Assembly (NCBI RefSeq): GCF_003762835.1
Contig: NZ_RJWA01000004.1
Location: 124,001 to 188,000 of the forward strand
Source: Micromonospora sp. HM5-17
GTDB taxonomy: Bacteria > Actinomycetota > Actinomycetes > Mycobacteriales > Micromonosporaceae
Direction: 5' to 3'
DNA length: 64,000 nt
In this document: positions 37,118-45,586 of the stretch, in pieces
Position numbering within the stretch: position 1 is the stretch's first letter
Layout of the letters: the number at the start of each line of letters is the position of its first letter
The notes under the pieces: model-generated
The model's database searches: none
Seen by the model: the letters and a program-made list of their open reading frames with translations, nothing else
What the model was told of the DNA's origin: nothing
Position numbers and translations under genes: made by a program

Positions 37118-40100
37118 ATGTCGTTGCTCGCCAGACTCAGTCTCGCCAACCGAGGGTTGGTCGCCCTCGTGGCGATCGTGATCACGGCGTTCGGGCTGTT
37201 TGCCGTGCCCTCGCTGAAGCAGCAGCTCCTGCCGTCGCTGGAGTTCCCGGCGGCGTTCGTCGTCGCGCCGTACCCGGGTGCCGGGCCGGAGGTCGTCGAG
37301 GCGCAGGTGGCCGAGCCGATCGAGAACAGCATCCAGGGCATCGCCGGGCTGACCAAGGTCACCTCGACCTCGCGGGAGGGCAGCGCCACCCTGCAGGTGG
37401 AGTTCGAGTTCGGCACCGACCTCGAGGACGCGGTGAACAAGCTGCAAACCTCGATCAACCGGATCGAGACGCAGCTCCCGGAGGGGGTCGAGCCGCAGGT
37501 GTTCGCCGGCAGCACCGAGGACATCCCGGCGGTGGTGCTGGCGGCGTCCGGCGGCGGTGACGAGCGGACCCTCACGGAACGGCTCTCCACGATCGTCGTA
37601 CCCGAGCTGAAGGCGATCGAGGGGGTCCGCGCGGTCGAGCTGACCGGGGCCCGCGACCTGCAGGTGGTGATCATTCCGGACCCGGCCAAGCTCGCCGCCG
37701 CCAAGGTCGACCCCACCGCCATCGGCACGGCGTTGCAGGCCAACGGCGTGACCATCCCGGCGGGCGGCATCACCGAGGGCGACCGGACCCGCCCGGTCCA
37801 GGTCGGCGGCCGGATCACCTCGGTCGAGGACCTCGCGAACATCTACCTGGCGCCGGCCCGGTCCGGCGCCAGGCCGGTCCGGCTCGGCGACGTCGCCACC
37901 GTCCAGGAGCAGCCCGCCCCGCCCACGTCGTTCACCCGCACCGACGGCGCGGACAGCCTGGGCATCTCGATCACCGCCACCCCGGACGGGAACGCGGTTC
38001 GCATCTCACACGAGATCCGGGACCGGCTCGACGACCTCGCCGCCGCCTCGGGAGCCACCCTCACCGTCGTCTTCGACCAGGCGCCGTTCGTGGAGAAGTC
38101 GATCGAGAGCCTCACCACCGAGGGCCTGCTCGGTCTGGTGATGGCGGTGCTGGTGATCCTGGTCTTCCTCCTCTCCGTCCGGTCCACCCTGGTCACCGCG
38201 GTCTCGATCCCGCTCTCCGTGCTGGTGGCGCTCCTGGCGCTCTGGATCGGCGACTACTCGCTGAACCTGCTCACCCTCGGCGCGCTGACCATCGCGGTCG
38301 GCCGGGTCGTGGACGACTCGATCGTCGTCCTGGAGAACATCAAGCGGCATCTCGGGTACGGCGAGGACAAGCGTGAGGCCATCCTGACCGGCGTCCGGGA
38401 GGTGGCGGGCGCGGTCACCGCCTCCACCCTCACCACCGTCGCCGTCTTCACCCCGATCGTGCTGGTCGGGGGCTTCGTCGGGCAGCTCTTCGCGCCGTTC
38501 GCGATCACCGTGACCGTGGCGCTGCTCGCCTCTCTGCTGGTGTCGCTGACGATCATCCCGGTGCTGGCGTACTGGTTCCTCCGCCCGGCGAACGGCGGCG
38601 CGGACGCGGAGAAGATCCGCCAGGCGGCGGAGGAGAAGGAACTGCGGAGCCCGTTGCAGCGTGGGTACCTGCCGGTGATCCGGTTCGCCACCCAGCGGCG
38701 CTGGCTCACCGTCGGCCTCGGGCTGGTGGTGCTCCTCGGCACGTTCGGGCTCGCCACCCGGCTGGAGACCAACTTCCTCGACGACTCGGGCCAGGACACC
38801 CTCAGCATCCGCCAGGAGCTGCCGGTCGGGACGAGCCTCGCCGCCACCGACGCGGCGGCCCGGCAGGTCGAGGGGGTGCTGGCCCGGACCGACGGGATCG
38901 AGACGTACCAGGTGACGGTCGGCGGGAACGGCGACCCGTTTAGCGGCGGGGGCGCCGCCAACACCGCCACCTTCTCCGTCGCGCTGACCGAGGACGCCGA
39001 CGCCGACCACGTCGAGCAGGCGCTGCGGGCGGAGTTCGACAAGCTCAGCGGCGTCGGGGACCTTCGCTTCGGCGGCTCCGGCCACCCGGGGAGCGGGTCC
39101 ACCAACGAGATCCAGGTGATCGTCCAGGCGCCGGACGCCGAGGTCCTGAAGCGGGCGAGCGAGCAGGTCCGACAGCTGATGACGGAGATCTCCGGGATCA
39201 CCGACGTGCAGAGCAGCCTGGCGGAGAGCGCGCCGCGGATCGACGTCACCGTCGACCGGGCGGCCGCCGCCCGCGCCGGCCTGACCGAGGCCGCCGTCGG
39301 CCAGCTCGTCGCCCAGCAGTTCCGGGGTGCGGCGCTCGGCCAGGTCACCCTCGGCGGCGAACCGCGGGATGTGGTGCTCCGGACCGGGATGCCACCGGCC
39401 GGCGTCGAGGCGTTGCGGGCACTGCCGGTCGGGCCGGGTGGCGCGGTGCGGCTCGACGACATCGCCGACGTCACGGAGGTGCAGGGGCCGCTGGCGGTGA
39501 CCCGGATCGACGGCGAACGGAGCGTCACGGTCAGCGGTACGGCGACCGGGACGAACCTGGGGGCGATCACCGCCGACCTGAAGCGACGCCTCGACGCGCT
39601 CGACGTACCGGGGGCGACCTTCACCATCGGTGGGGTCAGCGCGGAGCAGCAGGAGGCGTTCGCCGACCTGGGCCTGGCGGTCCTCGCCGCGATCGCGATC
39701 GTCTTTGTGATCATGGTTGCCACCTTCGGCAGCCTGATCCAGCCGCTGATCCTGCTGGTCTCCGTGCCGTTCGCCGCCACCGGCGCGATCGGCCTGCTGC
39801 TGGCCACCGGTACGCCGCTCGGCGTACCGGCGCTGATCGGGATCCTGATGCTGGTCGGCATCGTGGTGACCAACGCGATCGTGCTGATGGACCTCATCAA
39901 CCAGTACCGGGCCCGGGGAATGGGGGTGGTCGAGGCGGTGGTCGAGGGTGGCCGGCGCCGGCTCCGGCCGATCCTGATGACCGCCGTCGCCACCATCTGC
40001 GCCCTCCTCCCGATGGCGTTCGGGTTGACCGGTGAGGGCGGGTTCATCTCGCAGCCGCTGGCCATCGTGGTGATCGGCGGCCTGGTCAGCTCGACGCTGC

Positions 40101-40396
40101 TGACCCTGGTGCTGGTGCCGACGCTCTACACGATGGTCGAGAACACCAAGGAGCGGATCCGGCGGCGGCGGAGCCGGTCGGCTGCCCCGGACGCCGGGTC
40201 GGGGTCGTCGGCTCCGGCCGGAGCCGACGGGACGGGGCCGGTCGACGCCGGACTTCAACCGGCCGGGGTCGCCCCGGCACCGGCCGCCGGACGGCCGGCA
40301 CCCTCCGGTGCGCTGATCGACGGGACGGACCAGTTCGAGGTGCTGCGGCTGCCGAAGACGCGCCGCTCGCCGCTGCCGCCGAAGCCGGAGAGCTGA
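37118..40396 (+). CDS. RND-family efflux transporter (AcrB/HAE1-like)
   Basis: 1092 aa from ATG 37118 (AGGAG 11 nt upstream; GTG 37106 is alternative). Two homologous halves, each with a helix, a large extracytoplasmic loop and a cluster of membrane helices (LGLVMAVLVILVFLLSVRSTLVTAVSIPLSVLVALL, then ...GILMLVGIVVTNAIVLMDLINQY). Porter-domain motifs (VEAQVAEPIENSIQGIAGLTKVTSTSREG) are AcrB-like, not MmpL-like. The C-terminus is Pro/Ala-rich. No adaptor or outer channel is adjacent, as expected for a Gram-positive. Substrate unknown. Confidence 0.92.
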   Translation: MSLLARLSLANRGLVALVAIVITAFGLFAVPSLKQQLLPSLEFPAAFVVAPYPGAGPEVVEAQVAEPIENSIQGIAGLTKVTSTSREGSATLQVEFEFGTDLEDAVNKLQTSINRIETQLPEGVEPQVFAGSTEDIPAVVLAASGGGDERTLTERLSTIVVPELKAIEGVRAVELTGARDLQVVIIPDPAKLAAAKVDPTAIGTALQANGVTIPAGGITEGDRTRPVQVGGRITSVEDLANIYLAPARSGARPVRLGDVATVQEQPAPPTSFTRTDGADSLGISITATPDGNAVRISHEIRDRLDDLAAASGATLTVVFDQAPFVEKSIESLTTEGLLGLVMAVLVILVFLLSVRSTLVTAVSIPLSVLVALLALWIGDYSLNLLTLGALTIAVGRVVDDSIVVLENIKRHLGYGEDKREAILTGVREVAGAVTASTLTTVAVFTPIVLVGGFVGQLFAPFAITVTVALLASLLVSLTIIPVLAYWFLRPANGGADAEKIRQAAEEKELRSPLQRGYLPVIRFATQRRWLTVGLGLVVLLGTFGLATRLETNFLDDSGQDTLSIRQELPVGTSLAATDAAARQVEGVLARTDGIETYQVTVGGNGDPFSGGGAANTATFSVALTEDADADHVEQALRAEFDKLSGVGDLRFGGSGHPGSGSTNEIQVIVQAPDAEVLKRASEQVRQLMTEISGITDVQSSLAESAPRIDVTVDRAAAARAGLTEAAVGQLVAQQFRGAALGQVTLGGEPRDVVLRTGMPPAGVEALRALPVGPGGAVRLDDIADVTEVQGPLAVTRIDGERSVTVSGTATGTNLGAITADLKRRLDALDVPGATFTIGGVSAEQQEAFADLGLAVLAAIAIVFVIMVATFGSLIQPLILLVSVPFAATGAIGLLLATGTPLGVPALIGILMLVGIVVTNAIVLMDLINQYRARGMGVVEAVVEGGRRRLRPILMTAVATICALLPMAFGLTGEGGFISQPLAIVVIGGLVSSTLLTLVLVPTLYTMVENTKERIRRRRSRSAAPDAGSGSSAPAGADGTGPVDAGLQPAGVAPAPAAGRPAPSGALIDGTDQFEVLRLPKTRRSPLPPKPES

Positions 40397-40404
40397 CCGA
40401 GGGC

Positions 40405-40439
40405 GTGCCGGGTCGGGTGGGGGCCACCCGACCCGGCAC
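40405..40439 (+). terminator. terminator of the RND transporter gene
   Basis: Perfect 16-bp stem GTGCCGGGTCGGGTGG / CCACCCGACCCGGCAC with a GGG loop, 8 bp after the stop. Confidence 0.8.
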
Positions 40440-40537
40440 CGCCGCGGCGGGCGAGACCCGGACGGTACGGCGTCGCCGTCGGCCGGGTCCGGCGGTGGCG
40501 AGCGGGCGCTCCGGGCCGGGCAGGTAAGGTACGGAAC

Positions 40538-41791
40538 GTGTCGTCACCCCTTTCGGTCCTTGCCGGTAACCGGGACTTCCGCCGTCTCTTCGCCGCCGAA
40601 CTGGTGGTCTTCGGTGCCGACTGGTTCGTCATGGTGCCGCTGCTGGTGCTGTTGCCCGAGCTGACCGGCAGCGGGGTCTGGGGCGCCCTGGTGCTCGCCG
40701 CCGACACCGGTATCCTCGCCCTTCTACTGCCGTACACCGGCACCGTCGCGGACCGGGTGGACCGCAAGAAGATCATGGTCGGGGCGAACCTGACCGCACT
40801 GCTCGCGGTCCTGCTCCTGCTCGGCGTCCGGAGCTCCACCACCGCCTGGCTGGCGCTGCTGGCGATCGGGGCGATCGCGGTCGCCAAGGCGTTCTACTCG
40901 CCGGCGGCCCAGGCAGCCCTGCCGAACGTGGTCGATCCGGCCGACCTCGCCGGAGCCAACGCGGTCGCGGGCTCGGCGTGGGGGACGATGACGGTCGTCG
41001 GGGCCTCGCTCGGCGGCGTGCTGACCGCCGCGCTCTCCCCGTACGCCTGCTTCTGGTTGGCGGCGGCGGGCCTGGCCGGGGCCGCGGGCCTCACCTGGCT
41101 GATCCGCCGGCCGATGCAGGTGCCGCGGGACGAGAGCGTTCCGGCGCCGCGCCCCTGGACGGCGATCCGGGAGGCGCTGCGGTACATCGGCGCCCGGCCC
41201 CGGGTGCTGGCGCTGGTGACCGTCAAGAGCGCGGTCGGCCTCGGCAACGGCGTGCTCACCGTCTTTCCGCTGTTGGCCGGGCTGGCCGGGGTCGGGGCGG
41301 TCGGCACCGGCCTGCTCTTCGCGTCGCGCGGCGCCGGGGCACTGGTCGGACCGCTGGTGATGCGCCGGGTGCTGACGAACCGGTCGTGGCTGTTGACCGG
41401 GCTCGCGCTCTCCATGTCGACGTACGGACTGGCCTACGTCGGGGTGTCGGTCGCCGGCTGGTTCCCGCTGATGCTGCTCCTCGTCTTCGTCGCCCATTTC
41501 GGGGGCGGCAGCAACTGGGTGCTGTCGAACTTCGCTCTCCAGGGCGAGGTGCCGGACCAGCTGCGGGGCCGGGTCTTCGCCACGGACATGATGCTGGCGA
41601 CGCTGGCCATCGCGGTCAGCCAGCTCGCGGTCGCGGCGGTGGTGGACCACGTCGACGAGCGGGTGGTGCTGGCCGGGTGCGGCCTGGTCACCGTGGTGTA
41701 CGCGGTGGGCTGGTGGGCGGCGACCCGACGGCTGGACATGTCCGACGAGCGGGGAACCGGTCCAGCGGTCGAGGCAACGTCGGGGGTGTGA
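40538..41791 (+). CDS. MFS transporter
   Basis: 417 aa with about 12 hydrophobic segments. The loop 2-3 motif A appears as YTGTVADRVDRKKIMV (residues 66-81). Resembles the MFS group of drug/macrolide exporters (MdfA/MefA-like). GTG 40538. Substrate unknown; no linked regulator. Confidence 0.88.
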   Translation: MSSPLSVLAGNRDFRRLFAAELVVFGADWFVMVPLLVLLPELTGSGVWGALVLAADTGILALLLPYTGTVADRVDRKKIMVGANLTALLAVLLLLGVRSSTTAWLALLAIGAIAVAKAFYSPAAQAALPNVVDPADLAGANAVAGSAWGTMTVVGASLGGVLTAALSPYACFWLAAAGLAGAAGLTWLIRRPMQVPRDESVPAPRPWTAIREALRYIGARPRVLALVTVKSAVGLGNGVLTVFPLLAGLAGVGAVGTGLLFASRGAGALVGPLVMRRVLTNRSWLLTGLALSMSTYGLAYVGVSVAGWFPLMLLLVFVAHFGGGSNWVLSNFALQGEVPDQLRGRVFATDMMLATLAIAVSQLAVAAVVDHVDERVVLAGCGLVTVVYAVGWWAATRRLDMSDERGTGPAVEATSGV

Positions 41792-41941
41792 GGTCCGCGG
41801 TACCCGCCCGAGGGGTCGGGGCCGGTGGACCATCGGGCGTCGGATCGCGGGGTGTCTCGGCCTGGTCACCGCTCCGCCGACCCGGTGGATCGTCCCGTGG
41901 GTCCGGGCCGCGCGGTTGACGGTTGCGGAGACGGGTGACGG

Positions 41942-42652
41942 TTGACCGGTCCCGGAACGGGTACGGCGTACCGCATCGACACGATGGCCCGAACCGGACC
42001 GGCCCGCCGCATCGCCAGTTGGCGTGGCGGGCGACTGCTGCATCCGCGCGGGATCTCGTTCACCGGCCAGGCCGACCTCTGGGGGCGGCTGGCCGTACGG
42101 CTGCTGGGCGGGCCTGGCCGTTGTCCGGTGACGGTCCGGCTCTCCCGGGGGACCCCGACCCCGGACGGCTGGCCCGACCTGCTGGGGCTCGCCGTCCGGC
42201 TGCACGGCCCCGCCGGCCCGTTCGACCTGCTCCTCTCCACCACCGCCGAGCGACCGCTGCTGCGGCACCTCCCGGTACCGCGTCGGGACTTCGCCGGACC
42301 GTACGGCAGCCTGGTCGGCTACCGGGTGGACGGCCGACGGGTGTACGTCCTGGCGCGCGCGCCGCATCCGCTCGGCCGGAGCCTGGCCGAGCTGGCCGCC
42401 GTCGCGGCCCGGGGCGAGGTCCGGCTGGAGCTGTTGGCGGCCGGGGTGACCGGCGGCTGGTCGACGTTCGGCCGGATCACCGTCGGCGAGCGGCTGTCCG
42501 CCGAGGTGGATGCGGCGCTGGCCTTCGACCCGGACGGGGCCCACCGCTGCGCGCTGCGCCCGCGGGGCCTGATCCAGCGGCTGCGGACCGTCGCCTACCC
42601 GCTGTCCCAACGGACGCGGGGCGCCGCACGGGATCAGGCAGACCTGCCCTAG
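41942..42652 (+). CDS. small catalase-like superfamily protein
   Basis: 236 aa. Start uncertain: TTG 41942 or ATG 41984 (222 aa). The segment VTVRLSRGTPTPDGWPDLLGLAVRL...FDLLLSTT resembles the catalase core motif (R-x-S-R-G...D-x-x-G-x-A-x-R), but the heme-ligand Tyr region and most of the catalase barrel are absent. Proteins like this are often listed as hypothetical or as phosphodiesterases. Enzymatic activity is not predictable. Confidence 0.6.
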   Translation: MTGPGTGTAYRIDTMARTGPARRIASWRGGRLLHPRGISFTGQADLWGRLAVRLLGGPGRCPVTVRLSRGTPTPDGWPDLLGLAVRLHGPAGPFDLLLSTTAERPLLRHLPVPRRDFAGPYGSLVGYRVDGRRVYVLARAPHPLGRSLAELAAVAARGEVRLELLAAGVTGGWSTFGRITVGERLSAEVDAALAFDPDGAHRCALRPRGLIQRLRTVAYPLSQRTRGAARDQADLP

Positions 42653-42690
42653 CCGCCCCTGTGGCTGTCGTTCTGGTGGCCGTCGTCCCT

Positions 42691-42789
42691 GTCCCGTCCG
42701 CCGCGGTTCGTGGTCCGTCCGCCGCAGTTCGTGGTCCCCGTGCTCGTGTCCCGACCGCCGTGCTTCGTGGTCCGTCCGCCGTGGGTTCG
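42691..42789. repeat. degenerate 21-bp tandem repeats
   Basis: About four units of GTCCGTCCGCCGCAGTTCGTG at 42691-42712, 42713-42733, 42734-42769 (expanded by ~15 bp) and 42770-42789. Lies in the spacer upstream of the SPFH gene. Open frames through it are repeat artefacts. Confidence 0.7.
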
Positions 42790-42884
42790 GCCCGTTGCCC
42801 GGCTGCGGCACGGGGCCCGCGCGCGGAACCGGGTGGTGTCGCCGGGGCAGCGCCACAACCTGCTTGCGGCGATTGGCTATCGTA

Positions 42885-42894
42885 GTGATATCAC
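42885..42894. promoter_or_regulatory. GTGATATCAC palindrome upstream of the SPFH-RHH operon
   Basis: Perfect 10-bp palindrome 20 bp before ATG 42915 and just ahead of the ribosome-binding site AAGGAG. It stands out as an AT-rich patch in GC-rich DNA. Possible operator for the ribbon-helix-helix protein at 43794 (inference). Confidence 0.5.
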
Positions 42895-42914
42895 ATCGCT
42901 AGTAAGGAGATGTC

Positions 42915-43781
42915 ATGGAGCGATCCGCCTTCCGGATCTCGGGCTTTCTCGCGATCGGGGGGCTGCTGGCCCTGACCGCCCTCGCGCTCGCGGTCACCGT
43001 GCCGGTCCTGCGGGCCTCCGGCCCCCACCCCTGGATGCTCGCCGTCGTCATCGGCTACGGCCTGGTCGTGTCGTGCGCGGCCACCGGGTTCACCGTGGTC
43101 AACCCGAACGAGGCCCAGGTGGTGCAGTTCTTCGGCCGCTACGTCGGCAGCATCCGACAGCCCGGCCTGCACTGGACCGTGCCGCTGACCGAGCGGAAGC
43201 GGGTCACCCTCCGGGTGCGCAACTTCGAGACCGACCGGCTCAAGGTCTCCGACGCCGACGGAAACCCGGTGGAGATCGCCGCGGTCGTCGTGTGGCAGGT
43301 CGTCGACACGGCCAAGGCCGTCTTCGCCGTCGAGGACCACGTCGAGTACGTCGCGGTGCAGGCCGAGGCCGCGGTCCGGCACCTGGCCACCAGCTACCCG
43401 TACGACGCGCACGACTCCGGCCGGGCCAGCCTCCGGGACAGCGCGGTGGTCAGCGAGGAGTTGACCGGGGAGCTACGCGAACGGGTAGAACTGGCCGGGG
43501 TGGAGGTGCTGGAGTCGCGGACCACCCACCTGGCGTACGCGCCGGAGATCGCCCAGGCCATGCTGGCCCGGCAACAGGCGAACGCCGTCGTCGCGGCCCG
43601 ATCCAAGATCGTGGAGGGTGCGGTGGGAATGGTCTCCAGCGCCCTGGATCGGCTGCGGGAGGAGCACGTCGTGGAGCTGGACGAGGAACGGACGGCCCAG
43701 ATGGTGGCGAATTTGCTGGTCGTGCTCTGCGGCGACCGGTCGGCCCAGCCGGTGGTGAACGCCGGGTCGCTCTACGCCTAG
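42915..43781 (+). CDS. SPFH/band-7 domain membrane protein
   Basis: 288 aa. Two N-terminal helices (residues 7-31 and 40-60), then the SPFH domain ([32 protein letters not shown] ... [23 protein letters not shown]) and a coiled-coil/oligomerisation tail. Stomatin/flotillin-like scaffold of membrane microdomains. ATG 42915 with AAGGAG upstream. Cotranscribed with a ribbon-helix-helix protein 12 bp downstream, a pairing seen in actinobacteria. Confidence 0.9.
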   Translation: MERSAFRISGFLAIGGLLALTALALAVTVPVLRASGPHPWMLAVVIGYGLVVSCAATGFTVVNPNEAQVVQFFGRYVGSIRQPGLHWTVPLTERKRVTLRVRNFETDRLKVSDADGNPVEIAAVVVWQVVDTAKAVFAVEDHVEYVAVQAEAAVRHLATSYPYDAHDSGRASLRDSAVVSEELTGELRERVELAGVEVLESRTTHLAYAPEIAQAMLARQQANAVVAARSKIVEGAVGMVSSALDRLREEHVVELDEERTAQMVANLLVVLCGDRSAQPVVNAGSLYA

Positions 43782-43793
43782 ACCGTCCGTTCG

Positions 43794-44219
43794 ATGGCCG
43801 AGCGCAAGAGACTTCTGCTGCGGCTGGATCCCCGGGTCTACGACGCGATCGCGAAGTGGGCCGCGGACGATCTTCGCAGCGTCAACGCCCAGATCGAGTT
43901 CGCCCTGCGCCTCGCGCTCCGGACGGCCGGCCGTACGCTGCGGCCGGCCACCGGCGCGCCCTCCGCCGGGGCCGCGGGGGCGGCGGGAGATTCCGCGCCG
44001 GATGCGCTGTCGGAAGCCGCCCCGCCGGCTGCCGCCTCGGGGACCTCCGCGCCGGATGCCGCCTTCGGAACCTCCCCGCCGGCGCCGGCGCCAGGCCTGG
44101 TGGACCGGCCGGAGACGCCGTCGTCGGACGGGACGGAGTCGGACGGCGTCGTGGCCCCCGGACCGTCGGACGACGCGGACCGTCCCGGCCGGGCCCGGAA
44201 TCTCCCCGAGCCCGGGTAG
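43794..44219 (+). CDS. Arc-type ribbon-helix-helix protein
   Basis: 141 aa. Residues 1-45 (RKRLLLRLDPRVYDAIAKWAADDLRSVNAQIEFALRLAL) form an Arc/MetJ-like ribbon-helix-helix; the remaining ~95 residues are Ala/Pro-rich and disordered. Likely a DNA-binding regulator of the operon. It could also be viewed as an antitoxin-type protein, but no toxin gene is present. Confidence 0.82.
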   Translation: MAERKRLLLRLDPRVYDAIAKWAADDLRSVNAQIEFALRLALRTAGRTLRPATGAPSAGAAGAAGDSAPDALSEAAPPAAASGTSAPDAAFGTSPPAPAPGLVDRPETPSSDGTESDGVVAPGPSDDADRPGRARNLPEPG

Positions 44220-44246
44220 CGCTGCGGCGACCGCGCTCCGGCGTCG

Positions 44247-44277
44247 GACCGGGGCTGGCGTACCCTCAACCCCGGTC
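44247..44277 (+). terminator. weak hairpin before thrB
   Basis: 8-bp stem GACCGGGG / CCCCGGTC with a 15-nt loop, 27 bp past the ribbon-helix-helix gene. Confidence 0.4.
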
Positions 44278-44343
44278 GCCGGCCCGCGTCCAGGACGCGG
44301 ACAGCCGCTCGGGCGAACCCCGGCCGTTGCCTAGCATGAACCG

Positions 44344-45291
44344 ATGCCTCCGTCCTTCGTTTCCGAGCCGGTCCGGGTGCGCGTGCCCGCGACCAGCGCC
44401 AACCTCGGCCCCGGCTTCGACGCCCTCGGCCTCGCCCTGACCCTGTACGACGACGTCGCCGCCTGGGTCGCCCCGACCGGCTGCCGGGTCGAGATCAGCG
44501 GGGAGGGCGCGGGGGAGCTGCCGACCGGGGACGACCACCTTGTCGTACGCGCGATGCGGGCCGCCTTCGACGCCCTGGGCGGTCAGCCGCCCGGCCTCGT
44601 GGTCGAGGCCGTCAACCGGATCCCGCAGGCCCGGGGACTGGGCTCCTCCTCGGCGGCGATCGTCGCCGGGGTGACCCTGGCCCGGGCCCTGGTGGTCGAC
44701 GGTGCCGCGCGGCTCGACGACGCGGCGGTGCTGCGGCTGGCGGCGGAACTGGAGGGGCACCCCGACAACGTCGCGCCCTGCCTGCTCGGCGGCGCCACCA
44801 TCGCCTGGTCGGATCCGGACGGCGGGGCCCGGGCGGTACGGCTGCCGGTCGCGCCGGAGGTCCGGCCGACGGTCCTGATCCCCGAGGAGCGCGGGCTGAC
44901 CGCGGTGGCCCGGGCCGCCCTGCCGGCGACGGTGCCGCACGCCGACGCGACCCGCAACGCCGGGCGGGCGGCGCTGCTGGTGCACGCGTTGACGACGGAT
45001 CCGGCGCTGCTTCTCCCGGCCACCGAGGACCGGCTGCACCAGCCGTATCGGGCGACCGGGATGCCGGCGACGGCGGCTGTGGTCAACGAGCTTCGTGCGG
45101 CCGATGTGGCCGCTGTGGTCAGTGGGGCGGGACCCACCGTCCTCGCCCTCACCCCGGTGCCGGACGGACTCCTGCCAGGAATAGGCTGGACCGCACAAAG
45201 GTTGGCGATAGACGTAGCCGGGGCCCGGGTCGACCGGGGTAGACTGGGACACGCCGAGCGGGACCCTGTTGCCGCAGGTCGGAAGAGTTGA
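44344..45291 (+). CDS. thrB: homoserine kinase
   Basis: 315 aa GHMP kinase phosphorylating homoserine for threonine synthase. N-terminal VPATSANLGPGFDALGLAL and the GHMP ATP loop RGLGSSSAAIVAG are exact family motifs; the C-terminal VVSGAGPTVLAL closes the fold. ATG 44344. It is separated from hom-thrC by four unrelated transcription units and sits directly upstream of rho. Confidence 0.95.
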   Translation: MPPSFVSEPVRVRVPATSANLGPGFDALGLALTLYDDVAAWVAPTGCRVEISGEGAGELPTGDDHLVVRAMRAAFDALGGQPPGLVVEAVNRIPQARGLGSSSAAIVAGVTLARALVVDGAARLDDAAVLRLAAELEGHPDNVAPCLLGGATIAWSDPDGGARAVRLPVAPEVRPTVLIPEERGLTAVARAALPATVPHADATRNAGRAALLVHALTTDPALLLPATEDRLHQPYRATGMPATAAVVNELRAADVAAVVSGAGPTVLALTPVPDGLLPGIGWTAQRLAIDVAGARVDRGRLGHAERDPVAAGRKS

Positions 45292-45299
45292 TTACGCTC

Positions 45300-45395
45300 T
45301 AGACCTAGCACAGCCGCGAAGCAATGCGACTCCTGCGGGTCGGTGCACCCCCGAAGCTTTCGGCGGTTAGCCCGTCTCACCCCTGCCTAGGTCTA
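45300..45395 (+). promoter_or_regulatory. candidate structured rho leader
   Basis: A 9-bp stem TAGACCTAG (45300-45308) / CTAGGTCTA (45387-45395) closes a 78-nt region containing a small hairpin CCGAA-GCT-TTCGG. It lies in the 295-bp thrB-rho spacer. A possible promoter TTGCCG-N18-TACGCT ends just before it. Rho autoregulation by leader attenuation is known in E. coli; here it is inference. Confidence 0.45.
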
Positions 45396-45586
45396 CGCCG
45401 TACCGCAGTTTCCACAGGTCGCCGCAGGCGGCGAGACCTGCTCACCGCTGTTGGTGGGTCGGAAATCCACCGGCTGCTGTGTTACAGACTCCCGCGACGC
45501 GTCGAGCGAGGCGGGTGCACCGAGGCCGCCCGGCCATGTGTTTTCGGGCCACGGGTAGCCCCGGCCTTATCGAGGGAAGGACTCCA

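Noticed and set aside
43794-44219. Ribbon-helix-helix gene as antitoxin of a toxin-antitoxin pair
   Set aside because: Its partner is an SPFH membrane protein; no toxin-like gene is adjacent.
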